A DNA stretch of 64,000 bases from Streptococcus anginosus (GCF_900636475.1 NZ_LR134283.1:124001-188000); one strand, 5' to 3'. Counted from the first letter of the stretch, positions 54,641 to 63,644 are shown. Numbers and translations: made by a program. The notes: generated by a model from the sequence alone, not told the origin.

Positions 54641-56185
54641 ATGACGATTCAAGACGAAATTAAAAAACGCCGAACTTTTGCGATTATCTCTCACCCGGAT
54701 GCAGGGAAGACCACGATTACAGAGCAGTTGCTCTACTTTGGAGGCGAGATTCGTGAAGCGGGTACGGTCAAGGGTAAGAAGACCGGGAACTTTGCCAAAT
54801 CTGACTGGATGGATATTGAGAAGCAGCGGGGGATTTCAGTGACCTCTTCTGTCATGCAGTTTGACTATGCCGGAAAACGGGTCAATATTCTTGATACACC
54901 TGGGCACGAAGATTTTTCAGAAGATACCTACCGCACCCTCATGGCCGTGGATGCCGCAGTCATGGTGGTGGACTCTGCCAAAGGGATTGAGGCTCAGACT
55001 AAAAAGCTCTTTGAAGTTGTCAAACACCGCAATATCCCAGTCTTTACGTTTATCAATAAACTGGACCGCGACGGGCGTGAACCCCTTGATTTGCTGGAAG
55101 AACTAGAAGAAGTACTTGGCATTGCCAGCTATCCGATGAATTGGCCGATTGGGATGGGGAAATCCTTTGAAGGTCTCTATGATTTGCACAATCAGCGACT
55201 GGAGCTCTGTAAAGGTGATGAGCGCTTTGCCAGCATCGAAGAAGGAGAAAAAATATTTGGCAACAATCCATTTTATGCTCAGGTTTTAGAGGATATTGAA
55301 CTCCTACAGGAAGCGGGAAATGAATTTTCACAGGAAGCTATTTTTAATGGGGAATTAACCCCTGTCTTCTTTGGTTCAGCCCTAACTAACTTTGGAGTGC
55401 AGACTTTTCTTGACACTTTCTTGGAGTTTGCACCAGAGCCTCATGGACACAAAACCACAGATAATCAGGAAATCAGCCCGCTGGATAAGGATTTTTCAGG
55501 ATTTGTCTTTAAAATCCAAGCCAATATGGATCCAAGACACCGTGATCGCATTGCTTTTGTCCGCATCGTATCGGGCGAATTTGAGCGCGGTATGAGTGTA
55601 AATCTGACCCGTATCAAAAAAGCTGTCAAACTCTCAAATGTCACCCAGTTTATGGCAGAATCACGTGAAAATGTAGAAAATGCGGTGGCCGGTGATATCA
55701 TTGGGGTTTACGATACAGGGACTTATCAAGTTGGTGATACTTTGACAGTTGGTAAAAATAGGTTTGAGTTTGAACCCCTGCCAACCTTTACCCCAGAAAT
55801 TTTCATGAAGGTTGCAGCTAAAAATGTCATGAAGCAAAAATCCTTCCACAAAGGAATTGAGCAGCTGGTCCAAGAAGGAGCTATCCAGCTCTACACCAAC
55901 TACCAGACTGGTGAGTACATGTTGGGAGCTGTCGGTCAGCTTCAGTTTGAAGTCTTCAAGCACCGCATGGAAAATGAATACAATGCCGAAGTAGTCATGA
56001 CACCCATGGGCAAAAAGACTGTCCGCTGGATTTCACCAGATGATCTGGACGAGCGTATGTCCTCCAGCCGCAATATTTTAGCCAAGGACCGCTTTGACCA
56101 GCCTGTCTTTCTCTTTGAAAATGACTTTGCCTTGCGCTGGTTTGCCGATAAATATCCAGATGTCAAGTTGGAAGAGAAGATGTGA
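54641..56185 (+). CDS. prfC: Peptide chain release factor 3
   Basis: 514 aa translational GTPase. G1 [10 protein letters not shown]2 region [10 protein letters not shown]3 DTPGHEDF, G4 NKLDRDG, then domains 2 and 3 typical of RF3. It recycles RF1/RF2 from the ribosome after termination. Codon use differs from neighbours: more C-ending codons (GCC, CTC, ATC, GTC) and visibly higher GC, which suggests that the allele was acquired by recombination. -10 TATAAT at about 54545; AAAGAGGAC before ATG. Confidence 0.95.
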   Translation: MTIQDEIKKRRTFAIISHPDAGKTTITEQLLYFGGEIREAGTVKGKKTGNFAKSDWMDIEKQRGISVTSSVMQFDYAGKRVNILDTPGHEDFSEDTYRTLMAVDAAVMVVDSAKGIEAQTKKLFEVVKHRNIPVFTFINKLDRDGREPLDLLEELEEVLGIASYPMNWPIGMGKSFEGLYDLHNQRLELCKGDERFASIEEGEKIFGNNPFYAQVLEDIELLQEAGNEFSQEAIFNGELTPVFFGSALTNFGVQTFLDTFLEFAPEPHGHKTTDNQEISPLDKDFSGFVFKIQANMDPRHRDRIAFVRIVSGEFERGMSVNLTRIKKAVKLSNVTQFMAESRENVENAVAGDIIGVYDTGTYQVGDTLTVGKNRFEFEPLPTFTPEIFMKVAAKNVMKQKSFHKGIEQLVQEGAIQLYTNYQTGEYMLGAVGQLQFEVFKHRMENEYNAEVVMTPMGKKTVRWISPDDLDERMSSSRNILAKDRFDQPVFLFENDFALRWFADKYPDVKLEEKM

Positions 56186-56245
56186 GAGCGTTAAAAATCC
56201 GACAGAAAATTAGAAAATCTGACGAAGAAGCGATTGCTTCTAGGA

Positions 56246-56286
56246 GGATTTAGCTCGAACTCAGTTAGAGAAAATGTAAGACGTTG
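56246..56286. repeat. Direct repeat flanking the 126-bp tandem repeats, left copy
   Basis: AGGATTTAGCTCGAACTCAG followed by TTAGAGAAAATGTAAGAC matches AGGATTTAGTTCAAACTCAA followed by TTAAAAAAATGTGAGAC at about 56567-56604. Confidence 0.6.
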
Positions 56287-56539
56287 CCAATGACTAGTAA
56301 CTGAAGTTACTGTCATTGGACGGCAGCCACTATGTGCGGTCTACCTAAACGGCTTACTAACTGTGTCGAATAAGTAAAATCGAATTGTTCGACTTCGTGT
56401 CGTAGCTCAGTACCAACAATTGGAACTGAAGGTTCCTAATTGTTGGACGCTAGCCACTGTAGGGGGACTAGCTAACTGCCTTACTAACTTCGTCAGACGA
56501 ATAAAATCGATTCGTCTGACTCTGTGTCGTAACGCTAGG
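56287..56539. repeat. Tandem pair of 126-bp structured repeats
   Basis: Copy 1 is 56287-56412 and copy 2 is 56413-56539. They align end to end with about two-thirds identity. Each has hairpin A (CCAATGAC...GTCATTGG in copy 1; CCAACAATT...AATTGTTGG in copy 2) and hairpin B (GTCGAA...TTCGAC; GTCAGACGAAT...ATTCGTCTGAC). Arm sequences differ between copies but remain paired, which indicates selection for structure. The loops and linkers (TGAA loop, TTACTAACT, GTGTCGTA) are the conserved parts. No ORF. Confidence 0.7.
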
Positions 56540-56566
56540 AAAAATAGGAAGCTTTATCTATCTTCA

Positions 56567-56660
56567 TAGGATTTAGTTCAAACTCAATTAAAAAAATGTG
56601 AGACTTGCCACGGCATATTAACGAAGTGATTCACTTAAAAACTATGCTATTGTTGGAGTT
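56567..56660. repeat. Right flanking repeat and partial third unit
   Basis: Second copy of the flanking repeat (see 56246) followed by a degenerate hairpin region (CGGCATA...TATGCTATTG with AGTGATTCACT inside). Confidence 0.5.
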
Positions 56661-56753
56661 TTATCATAATGATTTTTGAGACAGAACTGGGTTAAGTGAG
56701 TTCGTTTGTTAGCATATCAAGCATTAGATAAAGAAGTGCAATAACGATTGATG

Positions 56754-56782
56754 AAGGATTGAGCGTTTTTCTCAATCCTTTA
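56754..56782 (+). terminator. Hairpin just upstream of corA
   Basis: Perfect 10-bp stem AAGGATTGAG / CTCAATCCTT with a 7-base loop and tail TAGATTATTT, 31 bp before the corA start. It could end upstream transcription or attenuate corA. Confidence 0.5.
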
Positions 56783-56812
56783 GATTATTTAAAGTCAAGA
56801 AAGGAGAAAAGG

Positions 56813-57721
56813 GTGTTTATTGAAAAAGAGTTGAAAAATGGAATGTCTTGGATAAACTTAGATGCAGATATTTTAAGTCAACATCCAGATTCTTATAAGG
56901 AATACAATATTGATGAAGAAACGATTGAGTACGCGTTAGATAAAAATGAACGAGCGCACATGGATTACAATCGTGAAACAGGAACAGTCGTTTTTATTTT
57001 CAATGTATTAAACTTAAAAAGGGATAAGGACTATTATGAAACTATTCCTATGACCTTTATTGTACAGAAAGATAAACTCTTAACAGTCAGCAATCGAGCA
57101 AATACTTATGTTGTAGATATGATGAAAAACTATATTGAACATCATGAACCTGTGACAGTGTACAAATTTCTATTTGCTAGTTTAGAATTAGTGTGCAATT
57201 CTTATTATCCTGTTATCGAAAAAATGGATGAGACAAAGGATTATATCAATCAGTTATTGCACAAAACGACCACTAAGAAAAATCTCTTTGCTTTAGCAGA
57301 CTTAGAAACTTCCATAGTCTATTTGGTAGCAGCTGCAAAGCAAAATCGCATGTTATTGGAGCATATTAAAGGACATGCTGTTTATCGTCATTTGGATGAG
57401 ATTGAAAAAGAGCAGTTTGACGATGTCATGATTGAAGCTCGTCAGTTAGTAGCAATGACAGACTTGATTTCTCAAGTTCTCAGTCAACTATCTGGTTCCT
57501 ACAATAACATTTTGAACAATAATCTAAATGATAATTTGACCGTTTTAACAATCATTTCAGTCCTTTTAGCAGTCCTTGCAGTTATTACGGGATTCTTTGG
57601 CATGAATGTGCCACTTCCATTGTCTAATGATAAAAATGCTTGGATTTATATTGTTGTTATTAGTCTCGTTCTGTGGCTTGTATTGACCAAAGCTTTAAAA
57701 TGGCTAGCCAATAAAAAGTAA
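56813..57721 (+). CDS. corA: CorA family magnesium transporter
   Basis: 302 aa. Large N-terminal cytoplasmic domain (about 1-240) and two C-terminal helices. The first helix ends in the selectivity motif GMN (FFGMNVPLPL). It forms a pentameric Mg2+/Co2+ channel. GTG 56813 is the chosen start: AAGGAG lies 6 bases upstream and relatives begin MFIEKEL. The open frame extends to a TTG at 56759, but that covers the hairpin. Ends in its own terminator. Confidence 0.9.
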   Translation: MFIEKELKNGMSWINLDADILSQHPDSYKEYNIDEETIEYALDKNERAHMDYNRETGTVVFIFNVLNLKRDKDYYETIPMTFIVQKDKLLTVSNRANTYVVDMMKNYIEHHEPVTVYKFLFASLELVCNSYYPVIEKMDETKDYINQLLHKTTTKKNLFALADLETSIVYLVAAAKQNRMLLEHIKGHAVYRHLDEIEKEQFDDVMIEARQLVAMTDLISQVLSQLSGSYNNILNNNLNDNLTVLTIISVLLAVLAVITGFFGMNVPLPLSNDKNAWIYIVVISLVLWLVLTKALKWLANKK

Positions 57722-57769
57722 AACACGCCAAGTGCATGAAGAAATTATCGTTTTCAATTAGCGTGTTTT
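57720..57769 (+). terminator. Terminator after corA
   Basis: 9-bp stem AAAACACGC / GCGTGTTTT with a long structured loop. Confidence 0.65.
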
Positions 57770-57801
57770 CACGATAAATATCACTTTTTAAGTATAATTT
57801 A

Positions 57802-57825
57802 TGCTATAATTCATTCAAAATGAAT
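57802..57825 (+). promoter_or_regulatory. Extended -10 with palindrome at the start site
   Basis: TGCTATAAT (57802-57810) overlaps the palindrome ATTCATT-CAA-AATGAAT (57809-57825), which would cover the transcription start and could be an operator. Confidence 0.45.
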
Positions 57826-57910
57826 GTATTTAGTTTTAATTGGTAAATCTGTTTGAAATTTTTTTTGAAAAATGCATGTATTCCGGAAAAAGGGCTACAT
57901 GCATTTTCTT
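57817..57910 (+). ncRNA. Candidate small RNA or terminated leader upstream of cshA
   Basis: From the promoter above to a 10-bp hairpin AATGCATGTA / TACATGCATT (57871-57880 with 57896-57905) and T-rich tail. Product about 90 nt. It contains only an 8-codon ORF without ribosome-binding site. It may be a free sRNA, or the first of two attenuators before cshA. Confidence 0.4.
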
Positions 57911-58002
57911 CATGCGTACGGCGTGGAAGTAAAAAATAAAACCTATCTTTTTATCATTCTTTGTGTTATACTAGATAAGTTGCAAATAACTATGTTTTAT
58001 AA

Positions 58003-58024
58003 GGTGGCTTCGCACTGCCTTTTT
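58003..58024 (+). terminator. Terminator-like hairpin in the cshA leader
   Basis: GGTGG / CTGCC arms around CTTCGCA, then five Ts, ending 15 bases before the cshA start. A TATACT -10 box lies at about 57966. Possible attenuator. Confidence 0.45.
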
Positions 58025-58039
58025 AGAAAGAAGAAAAAA

Positions 58040-59596
58040 TTGAAATTTAATGAATTACATTTATCTGCTGAATTACTGGCAGAAATTGACAAAGCGGGCT
58101 TTGTGGAAGCCAGCCCAATCCAAGAACAAACAATCCCGCTTGCTATGGCAGGAAAAGATGTGATTGGACAAGCTCAGACTGGTACAGGAAAGACAGCCGC
58201 TTTTGGTTTTCCGACTCTTGAAAAAATTAACACAGAAAATCCTATTGTTCAGGCTTTAGTCATTGCACCAACTCGTGAATTGGCTGTCCAAAGTCAAGAG
58301 GAACTCTTCCGCTTTGGTCGAAGTAAAGGAGTGAAAGTTCGCTCTGTTTATGGTGGATCTAGCATTGAAAAGCAAATCAAGGCTCTCCGTTCAGGCGCGC
58401 ACATTGTCGTTGGAACTCCAGGACGTTTATTAGACCTCATTAAGCGCAAAGCACTGAAACTCAATCATGTAGAAACGCTTATTTTAGACGAAGCGGATGA
58501 AATGCTCAATATGGGTTTCTTAGAAGACATTGAAGCAATCATCTCACGCGTGCCGGAAGAGCGTCAGACCCTTCTCTTTTCAGCTACTATGCCAGATGCT
58601 ATCAAGCGGATTGGCGTGAAGTTTATGAAAGAGCCAACACATGTCAAAATTGCAGCAAAAGAATTGACAACAGAACTGGTGGATCAATATTATATCCGTG
58701 TAAAAGAAAATGAAAAATTTGATACCATGACACGTCTAATGGATGTGGAACAACCAGAACTTTCTATCGTTTTTGGGCGTACCAAACGCCGAGTTGATGA
58801 ATTGACTCGTGGGCTTAAAATCCGTGGTTTCCGCGCAGAGGGGATTCATGGTGATTTAGACCAAGGAAAACGTCTCCGTGTTCTTCGCGACTTTAAAAAC
58901 GGAAATTTAGATGTTCTTGTTGCGACAGACGTTGCTGCGCGTGGTTTGGATATTTCTGGTGTTACACATGTTTACAATTATGACATTCCACAAGACCCAG
59001 AAAGTTATGTACACCGTATTGGGCGGACAGGTCGTGCTGGAAAATCTGGTCAGTCCATTACATTTGTTGCACCAAATGAAATGGGTTATCTTCAAATCAT
59101 TGAAAGTTTGACCAAAAAACGTATGAAAGGCATGAAACCAGCCACTGCAGAAGAAGCCTTTCAAGCTAAGAAAAAAGTTGCACTTAAAAAGATTGAGCGA
59201 GATTTTGCGGATGAAAACATTCGCAACCAATTTGAAAAGTTTGGCAAAGACGCTCGCAAGTTGGCAACTGAATTTACACCAGAAGAATTGGCTTTATATA
59301 TATTGACCTTAACCGTACAAGATCCAGACACTCTACCAGAAGTAGAAATCGCGCGTGAAAAGCCATTACCATTTAAGTATGTTCCGGGAGCTAATAAAGG
59401 CAATCGTAACAGCAAAAATGGGCGTCGTAGTAATGATCGTCGTGACCGTACTAATGGGCGTGACAATTACAAAAAGGGTGGTCGCCACGATCGCTTTGAC
59501 AAAGAAAAGCGCTACCGCAAAGACCACAAAAAACCTCGCAATACTTCAAGTGAGAAGAAAACAGGATTTGTCATCCGTAATAAAGGTGATAAGTAA
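58040..59596 (+). CDS. cshA: DEAD-box RNA helicase CshA
   Basis: 518 aa. Q motif (FVEASPIQEQTIP), motif I AQTGTGKT, Ia PTRELAVQ, II DEAD, III SAT, then domain 2 motifs V ATDVAARGLD and VI HRIGRTGRAGK. The tail from about residue 440 is basic and Arg/Gly/Asn-rich (NRNSKNGRRSNDRRDR), an RNA-binding extension. CshA is part of the Firmicutes RNA degradosome. TTG 58040 is chosen because relatives begin MKFNE; the frame is open upstream to 57872 but that region holds hairpins and a promoter. Confidence 0.92.
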   Translation: MKFNELHLSAELLAEIDKAGFVEASPIQEQTIPLAMAGKDVIGQAQTGTGKTAAFGFPTLEKINTENPIVQALVIAPTRELAVQSQEELFRFGRSKGVKVRSVYGGSSIEKQIKALRSGAHIVVGTPGRLLDLIKRKALKLNHVETLILDEADEMLNMGFLEDIEAIISRVPEERQTLLFSATMPDAIKRIGVKFMKEPTHVKIAAKELTTELVDQYYIRVKENEKFDTMTRLMDVEQPELSIVFGRTKRRVDELTRGLKIRGFRAEGIHGDLDQGKRLRVLRDFKNGNLDVLVATDVAARGLDISGVTHVYNYDIPQDPESYVHRIGRTGRAGKSGQSITFVAPNEMGYLQIIESLTKKRMKGMKPATAEEAFQAKKKVALKKIERDFADENIRNQFEKFGKDARKLATEFTPEELALYILTLTVQDPDTLPEVEIAREKPLPFKYVPGANKGNRNSKNGRRSNDRRDRTNGRDNYKKGGRHDRFDKEKRYRKDHKKPRNTSSEKKTGFVIRNKGDK

Positions 59597-59599
59597 TTA

Positions 59600-59645
59600 T
59601 ACAATAATAAAAAGGCGAATAGTAATTCGTCTTTTTATTATTGTA
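59600..59645. terminator. Bidirectional terminator between cshA and lacD
   Basis: 21-bp stem (59600-59620 with 59625-59645), one wobble, AGTA loop; serves both convergent genes. Confidence 0.9.
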
Positions 59646-59660
59646 TAAGGAGATACAAAG

Positions 59661-60611
59661 TTATTTAAATACAATAGGCGTAGCAGTCTCTTGGAGAACT
59701 GCATCTAATTCAACAATATTTTGTTTACCTATTGTTTCAAGCCATTTAATTGTAGCAGCTTCGCCACCTTCTTGATAGGCTTTGGTAGCACCAGCCCAAG
59801 TTGCACGGCCACAAAGGACACCGTTGAAAGTTGAGCCGGATTCCTTAGCAAAGTGAAGTGTGTCTTGAAACAGCTGTGCGGATACTCCAGCAGATAAGAA
59901 AATAAATGGAAGAGAAGTTGCATTACTTTGTTCTTTGTAGAAGGCAGCAGCTTCTTCTTTGGTGTAAAGAACTTCATTTTCTGCGAATCCTTCAACATAT
60001 TTCATATTGACTGGAACTTCAACTTTGAGAACATCTACGCCAAATCGTTCTTGTGAGTAAAGCTTCATTGCTTCAATGACTTTGCGAGGTTTGAGTTTGG
60101 CATATTCCTTTTCATCTGTCACCTTGGCATCATAAGAAACCAACTCAAGGAAAAATGGCATGTCTTCTGCTTTACATTCAGAAGCAATCCGTTCGATAAA
60201 GGCTTCTTTGACGTCATTGACTGCTCTACCTTCGTCAACATCTATATAGAGTAAGACTTTCGCAGCATCAGCACCGTTTGCTTTGAGACGTTGGACGGAG
60301 ACATTTTCAACGAGGTCAGGATAGCGACCGGGAACAGTTTTGTCATAACCTGTTTTTTCATAGGCAACTAATAATCCAGCGTTTTTATCACGAGCTTCCG
60401 CCGCTTTCCAACCTAACTCTGGATCAAGAAGGATAGAAGTAGCGTATTTTGTTAAGTATTTCGAAACTAGCACTTTAAAGGTTTCCAATTGCTCAACTGG
60501 AGTATCTTCACCAAGCATGCGACGCAAAGCTCCTCGTTGATCAATAGCTAAAGCGCCGATAATTCCGTTTTTATCACATAAACGTTTTAATTTTTCTTGT
60601 TTTGTTGTCAT
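59661..60611 (-). CDS. lacD: Tagatose 1,6-diphosphate aldolase
   Basis: 316 aa class I aldolase of the tagatose-6-phosphate pathway, cleaving tagatose-1,6-bisphosphate to DHAP and GAP. Typical blocks are [29 protein letters not shown] [42 protein letters not shown] (Schiff-base Lys region) and [11 protein letters not shown]. About ten residues shorter than other LacD, mostly at the C-terminus. Here it stands alone on the minus strand, divergent from lacR, instead of in a lacABCD operon. A good promoter (60642-60670) is present. Confidence 0.9.
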   Translation of the reverse strand: MTTKQEKLKRLCDKNGIIGALAIDQRGALRRMLGEDTPVEQLETFKVLVSKYLTKYATSILLDPELGWKAAEARDKNAGLLVAYEKTGYDKTVPGRYPDLVENVSVQRLKANGADAAKVLLYIDVDEGRAVNDVKEAFIERIASECKAEDMPFFLELVSYDAKVTDEKEYAKLKPRKVIEAMKLYSQERFGVDVLKVEVPVNMKYVEGFAENEVLYTKEEAAAFYKEQSNATSLPFIFLSAGVSAQLFQDTLHFAKESGSTFNGVLCGRATWAGATKAYQEGGEAATIKWLETIGKQNIVELDAVLQETATPIVFK

Positions 60612-60641
60612 CTTTAGACTCCTTTTGTTTTGTATAGTTTA

Positions 60642-60670
60642 ATTATAGAACACAAACAAAACAAAGTCAA
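60642..60670 (-). promoter_or_regulatory. lacD promoter
   Basis: Minus strand TTGACT, 17-bp spacer rich in TTTGTTT, TATAAT (plus coordinates 60642-60647). Confidence 0.75.
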
Positions 60671-60704
60671 ACAATATTTTACAAAAATCAAAAAAATATT
60701 GTTT
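60669..60704. promoter_or_regulatory. 12-bp inverted repeat between lacD and lacR, candidate LacR operator
   Basis: AAACAATATTTT (60669-60680) and AAAATATTGTTT (60693-60704) are perfectly inverted with a 12-bp spacer. The half-site AATATTGT recurs at the lacA promoter (62684-62690). Confidence 0.55.
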
Positions 60705-60781
60705 TTAATTTTTCAAAATGAATAAATTGTTGTATAATATATTTGAGGAATAAAATTATATAAAACTAGAAAGGAGACAAA

Positions 60782-61528
60782 ATGAAAGAAGGACGGCATA
60801 GAGTGATTCTCCAAGAATTGGATCAGCAAGGAGTGGTTTCTGTCAAGAAATTAAAAGAGTTACTAGATGTAACAGATATGACGATACGTCGTGATTTGAT
60901 TGATTTGGAAAAGCAAGGCTTGTTGACTCGTGTTCATGGAGGAGCTCACAAAAAAGTAAAAAATGGCTTGAATGAAGCCTCCCATACTGAAAAAACGATG
61001 TTAAATATTGAAGAAAAACGAACAATTGCTCAAAAATGTGCCAATTTGATTTTTTCTGGTGATACAGTTTTTATCGGTTCGGGAACAACGACGGATTTTA
61101 TCGGAGATTATTTGGCTGATAAAAGTGTGAGTATTGTGACAAATTCGCTTCCTATTTTTGAAAAATTAAAAGATAATCCCAATTGTGATATTATCCTGAT
61201 TGGCGGTCGTTATCGGGTGAAGACACAAACGTTTGTCGGACAATTTGCTAATAAATTATTGAAAGAAATCAAAGTTTCTAAAGCATTTATTGGTGTCAAT
61301 GGAATTGACGGTCATAATGTCACGACTGCCAATGAAGAAGAAGGAAATGGCAATGCCATTATCTTGAACAATGCGATTGAAAAGTACATTGTGGCGGATA
61401 ATAGCAAATTTGACAGCTATTCTTTCTATTGTTTCTATCAGTTGGATGATTTGGATGCAGTAATCACAGATGATCATATCTCACCAAAGGTCAAAGAAAA
61501 GTATAAATCATATACAAATGTTTTATAG
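60782..61528 (+). CDS. lacR: Lactose/galactose operon repressor LacR, DeoR family
   Basis: 248 aa. N-terminal DeoR HTH (about 5-55: VSVKKLKELLDVTDMTIRRDLIDLEKQG, then LTRVHGGA) and C-terminal sugar-phosphate-binding domain of ribose-isomerase type (FIGSGTTTDFIGDYL, KAFIGVNGID). LacR responds to tagatose-6-phosphate. AAAGGAG before ATG; -10 TATAAT at about 60733. Divergent from lacD across a perfect inverted repeat. Divergent arrangement and the neighbouring lacBA and PTS genes make this the local regulator. Confidence 0.85.
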   Translation: MKEGRHRVILQELDQQGVVSVKKLKELLDVTDMTIRRDLIDLEKQGLLTRVHGGAHKKVKNGLNEASHTEKTMLNIEEKRTIAQKCANLIFSGDTVFIGSGTTTDFIGDYLADKSVSIVTNSLPIFEKLKDNPNCDIILIGGRYRVKTQTFVGQFANKLLKEIKVSKAFIGVNGIDGHNVTTANEEEGNGNAIILNNAIEKYIVADNSKFDSYSFYCFYQLDDLDAVITDDHISPKVKEKYKSYTNVL

Positions 61529-61538
61529 TTAATATTTT

Positions 61539-61571
61539 AATCACCTATTCATAGAGGAGCAGGTGATTTTT
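61539..61571 (+). terminator. Terminator after lacR
   Basis: 8-bp stem AATCACCT / AGGTGATT with T-run. Confidence 0.7.
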
Positions 61572-61610
61572 GTTTTGTATCTTTCGTGCGGTATTGACAC
61601 ATCCTATTAA

Positions 61611-61648
61611 AAAACAGGCCATGTCCATATTAGACTGAGCCTGATTTT
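61611..61648 (-). terminator. Terminator after lacB
   Basis: Minus-strand stem AATCAGGC / GCCTGTTT with TTTTTT tail; loop of about 19 bases. Confidence 0.5.
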
Positions 61649-61663
61649 CTGAGTATTGAGTTT

Positions 61664-62182
61664 TTAGTCGTGGTATTCACCGCGAGCCCATTTAGCATTT
61701 TCTTCATCGAAAATATGGTCATTTTTAGCGATTTCAGGATTAACTTCAATGCTATTATCGATTTTTTCAATCAATTGTTTGTTGGCTTCTGTTGGTTCGT
61801 ACTCTGTTTCAAGAAAGACATCAACGATATTATGAATAAGATTTTGACCAAGAATACGTCCACCAAAAGCGATGATATTTGCATTGAGTTCTTTCTTTGC
61901 ATAGCGTGCGGTTAGAACGTCACCAACAAGAGCTACACGAGTACCGGGAACTTTGTCAGCAGAAGCAGAGATACCGACTCCTGTACCACAAAGGGCAATT
62001 CCAAGATCGGCTTTTCCTGAAACAACATTTTCTGCAATCAGACGACCAAAGATTGGGTAATGAGTCCGGTGAAAGTCATAGGTTCCGACATCAATGACTT
62101 CATGACCGAGGTCTTTTAAATGTTCAGAAATTTTCATTTTTGTATCTGTTACGATATGGTCACAGCCAAGAGCGATTTTCAT
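61664..62182 (-). CDS. lacB: Galactose-6-phosphate isomerase subunit LacB
   Basis: 172 aa RpiB/LacAB-fold protein, full length. [13 protein letters not shown] start, the [14 protein letters not shown] loop with the catalytic Cys/Thr region, [12 protein letters not shown] and the [14 protein letters not shown] tail with EYHD end are typical of LacB. With LacA it converts galactose-6-P to tagatose-6-P. Lies 18 bp after lacA on the minus strand. Confidence 0.93.
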   Translation of the reverse strand: MKIALGCDHIVTDTKMKISEHLKDLGHEVIDVGTYDFHRTHYPIFGRLIAENVVSGKADLGIALCGTGVGISASADKVPGTRVALVGDVLTARYAKKELNANIIAFGGRILGQNLIHNIVDVFLETEYEPTEANKQLIEKIDNSIEVNPEIAKNDHIFDEENAKWARGEYHD

Positions 62183-62200
62183 AATTTTTCCTCCTACCCT

Positions 62201-62632
62201 TTAACATAATTTATTAAGCATATCAATGCGAACTTGGTGGCGTCCAGCATCATAGTCAGCTTTTAAATAAGCTTCTGCACAGGCATTTGCCAATTCTTCA
62301 CCGAGAATAGCTGCACCGAGAGTGATAATGCGTGTAGAATTGTGGCGAATGGTCATCATAGCAGAATGCTCATCTGAAACAGCAGCACAAATGATGCCAC
62401 GGTGTTTATTTGCAACCATATAAGAACCAACTGCAAAGCGATCAAACAAAATACCACGGGCAGTATCATCTTTTCGTAATTCTTCAACAAGAGCATCTGT
62501 CGAGTCGACAAAATCAGCAGCACCTTCTTGTTCGTTGAGATCTTTAATGTCATAACCAAGTTGGAGTAAATGAGTTTTTACTTTATTTTTTAACTCAAAA
62601 CCATCACGGTCTGTACCTAGTATAACTTTCAT
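62201..62632 (-). CDS. lacA: Galactose-6-phosphate isomerase subunit LacA
   Basis: 143 aa. LILGTDRDGFELKN-type start (MKVILGTDRDG), FVDSTDALVEEL, FAVGSYMVANKHRGIICAAVSDEHSAM, TLGAAILGEELA and the GRHQVRIDMLNKLC tail identify LacA. More diverged from the canonical lactose-operon LacA (usually ADAHG at the start) than expected for an orthologue, which fits a second, galactose-dedicated cluster. First gene of the lacAB operon; AGGAGG before ATG. Confidence 0.9.
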   Translation of the reverse strand: MKVILGTDRDGFELKNKVKTHLLQLGYDIKDLNEQEGAADFVDSTDALVEELRKDDTARGILFDRFAVGSYMVANKHRGIICAAVSDEHSAMMTIRHNSTRIITLGAAILGEELANACAEAYLKADYDAGRHQVRIDMLNKLC

Positions 62633-62664
62633 TGTTATACCTCCTTTTTTTATTTCACAACAAC

Positions 62665-62693
62665 ATCATAACATCTCACGCAAATATTGTCAA
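62665..62693 (-). promoter_or_regulatory. lacAB promoter
   Basis: Minus strand TTGACA (62688-62693), 17-bp spacer, TATGAT (62665-62670). AATATTGT half-site overlaps the -35. Confidence 0.8.
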
Positions 62694-62726
62694 ACAAAAA
62701 ATAACATAAAAAAACATAACAAACTA

Positions 62727-62755
62727 TTGACACCGTTTACATATAATGATATACT
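62727..62755 (+). promoter_or_regulatory. PTS operon promoter overlapped by a cre site
   Basis: TTGACA (62727-62732), 17-bp spacer, TATACT (62750-62755). TGACACCGTTTACA at 62728-62741 matches the cre consensus with one mismatch and covers the -35, implying CcpA repression. Downstream, AACAAAATAG occurs twice in a row (62766-62785), possibly a regulator site. Confidence 0.7.
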
Positions 62756-62796
62756 TTACTTATAAACAAAATAGAACAAAATAGAAGGAGGCTATG

Positions 62797-63276
62797 ATGG
62801 AACTTTATCAGTTGTTCGATAAAGATTTAGTCTTTTGTCTGCATGCTGACAGTCAAGAAGAGCTTTTCAATCAGGTTGCAAATCTCCTTGAGGAGAGGCA
62901 CATTGTAACGTCTTCTTATAAAGACGCCTTGATTGAGCGAGAGAAGTCCTTTCCTACGGGGCTGGACATGGAATTTTTAGGGAAAGATTTGCCGAATGTA
63001 GCAATTCCGCATACGGATATTGTCCATAATTTAGCAGAAAAGGTGGTTGTAGTCCGCTTAGATCAGCCGGTGACTTTTCATAATATGATTGTTCCGTCAA
63101 ATGAAGTACAAGTATCGCTTTTGTTCTTCATTATCAATAATTCTAATGCCAGTCAAACGAATATCTTGGCTCAATTGATGGATTTCTTTACTGCTGACGG
63201 CAACCTAGAGTCCTTATCCGAGCTGGATGAGGCAGATAAACTATTTCACTATATATCAGAAACAATAAATCATTAA
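62797..63276 (+). CDS. PTS IIA component, galactitol/fructose type
   Basis: 159 aa EIIA of the fructose-mannitol superfamily. The phosphorylated His is in VAIPHTDIV (about residue 66) and the RE.FPTGL.ME block (EKSFPTGLDMEF) precedes it. It receives phosphate from HPr and passes it to IIB, the next gene. ATG 62797 is preferred for spacing to AGGAGG; ATG 62794 is possible. With lacAB/lacD/lacR beside it, galactose is the likely substrate. Confidence 0.88.
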   Translation: MELYQLFDKDLVFCLHADSQEELFNQVANLLEERHIVTSSYKDALIEREKSFPTGLDMEFLGKDLPNVAIPHTDIVHNLAEKVVVVRLDQPVTFHNMIVPSNEVQVSLLFFIINNSNASQTNILAQLMDFFTADGNLESLSELDEADKLFHYISETINH

Positions 63277-63293
63277 AAATGGAGGATTTTACA

Positions 63294-63599
63294 ATGATTA
63301 AAATTTTAGCAGCTTGTGGAGCAGGAGTAAACTCAAGCCACCAAATCAAAAATGCTCTTGAAGAAGAACTTTCAAATCGTGGCTATGATGTCCAATGCGA
63401 TGCGGTAATGGTCAAAGATGTGAATGAAGACTTGATAAAAGGTTATGATATTTTCACCCCAATAGCAGCAACGGATTTGGGATTTGAACCGGGGATTCCT
63501 GTTATTGAAGCAGGACCAATTTTATTCCGTATTCCAGCCATGAGTGCACCAGTATATGACAATATTGAAGCAGCTATTAAGGAACATGGACTTAGTTAA
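63294..63599 (+). CDS. PTS IIB component, galactitol type
   Basis: 101 aa EIIB. The phosphocysteine loop ACGAGVNSSHQI follows the first strand (MIKILAACG), as in the GatB/lactose-like IIB group. It transfers phosphate from IIA to the sugar carried by IIC. Start ATG 63294 follows GGAGG; the frame is open to 63279 but that ATG lies before the ribosome-binding site. A 9-bp hairpin lies between it and IIC. Confidence 0.88.
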   Translation: MIKILAACGAGVNSSHQIKNALEEELSNRGYDVQCDAVMVKDVNEDLIKGYDIFTPIAATDLGFEPGIPVIEAGPILFRIPAMSAPVYDNIEAAIKEHGLS

Positions 63600-63644
63600 A
63601 GCAATTCATTAGAAAAAAACAAAAAAATGAAAAATTGAAACGCT

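Noticed and set aside
57872..58039. N-terminal extension of CshA
   Set aside because: The open frame covers a hairpin, a -10 box and a terminator-like stem; homologous CshA begins at the TTG 58040 position.
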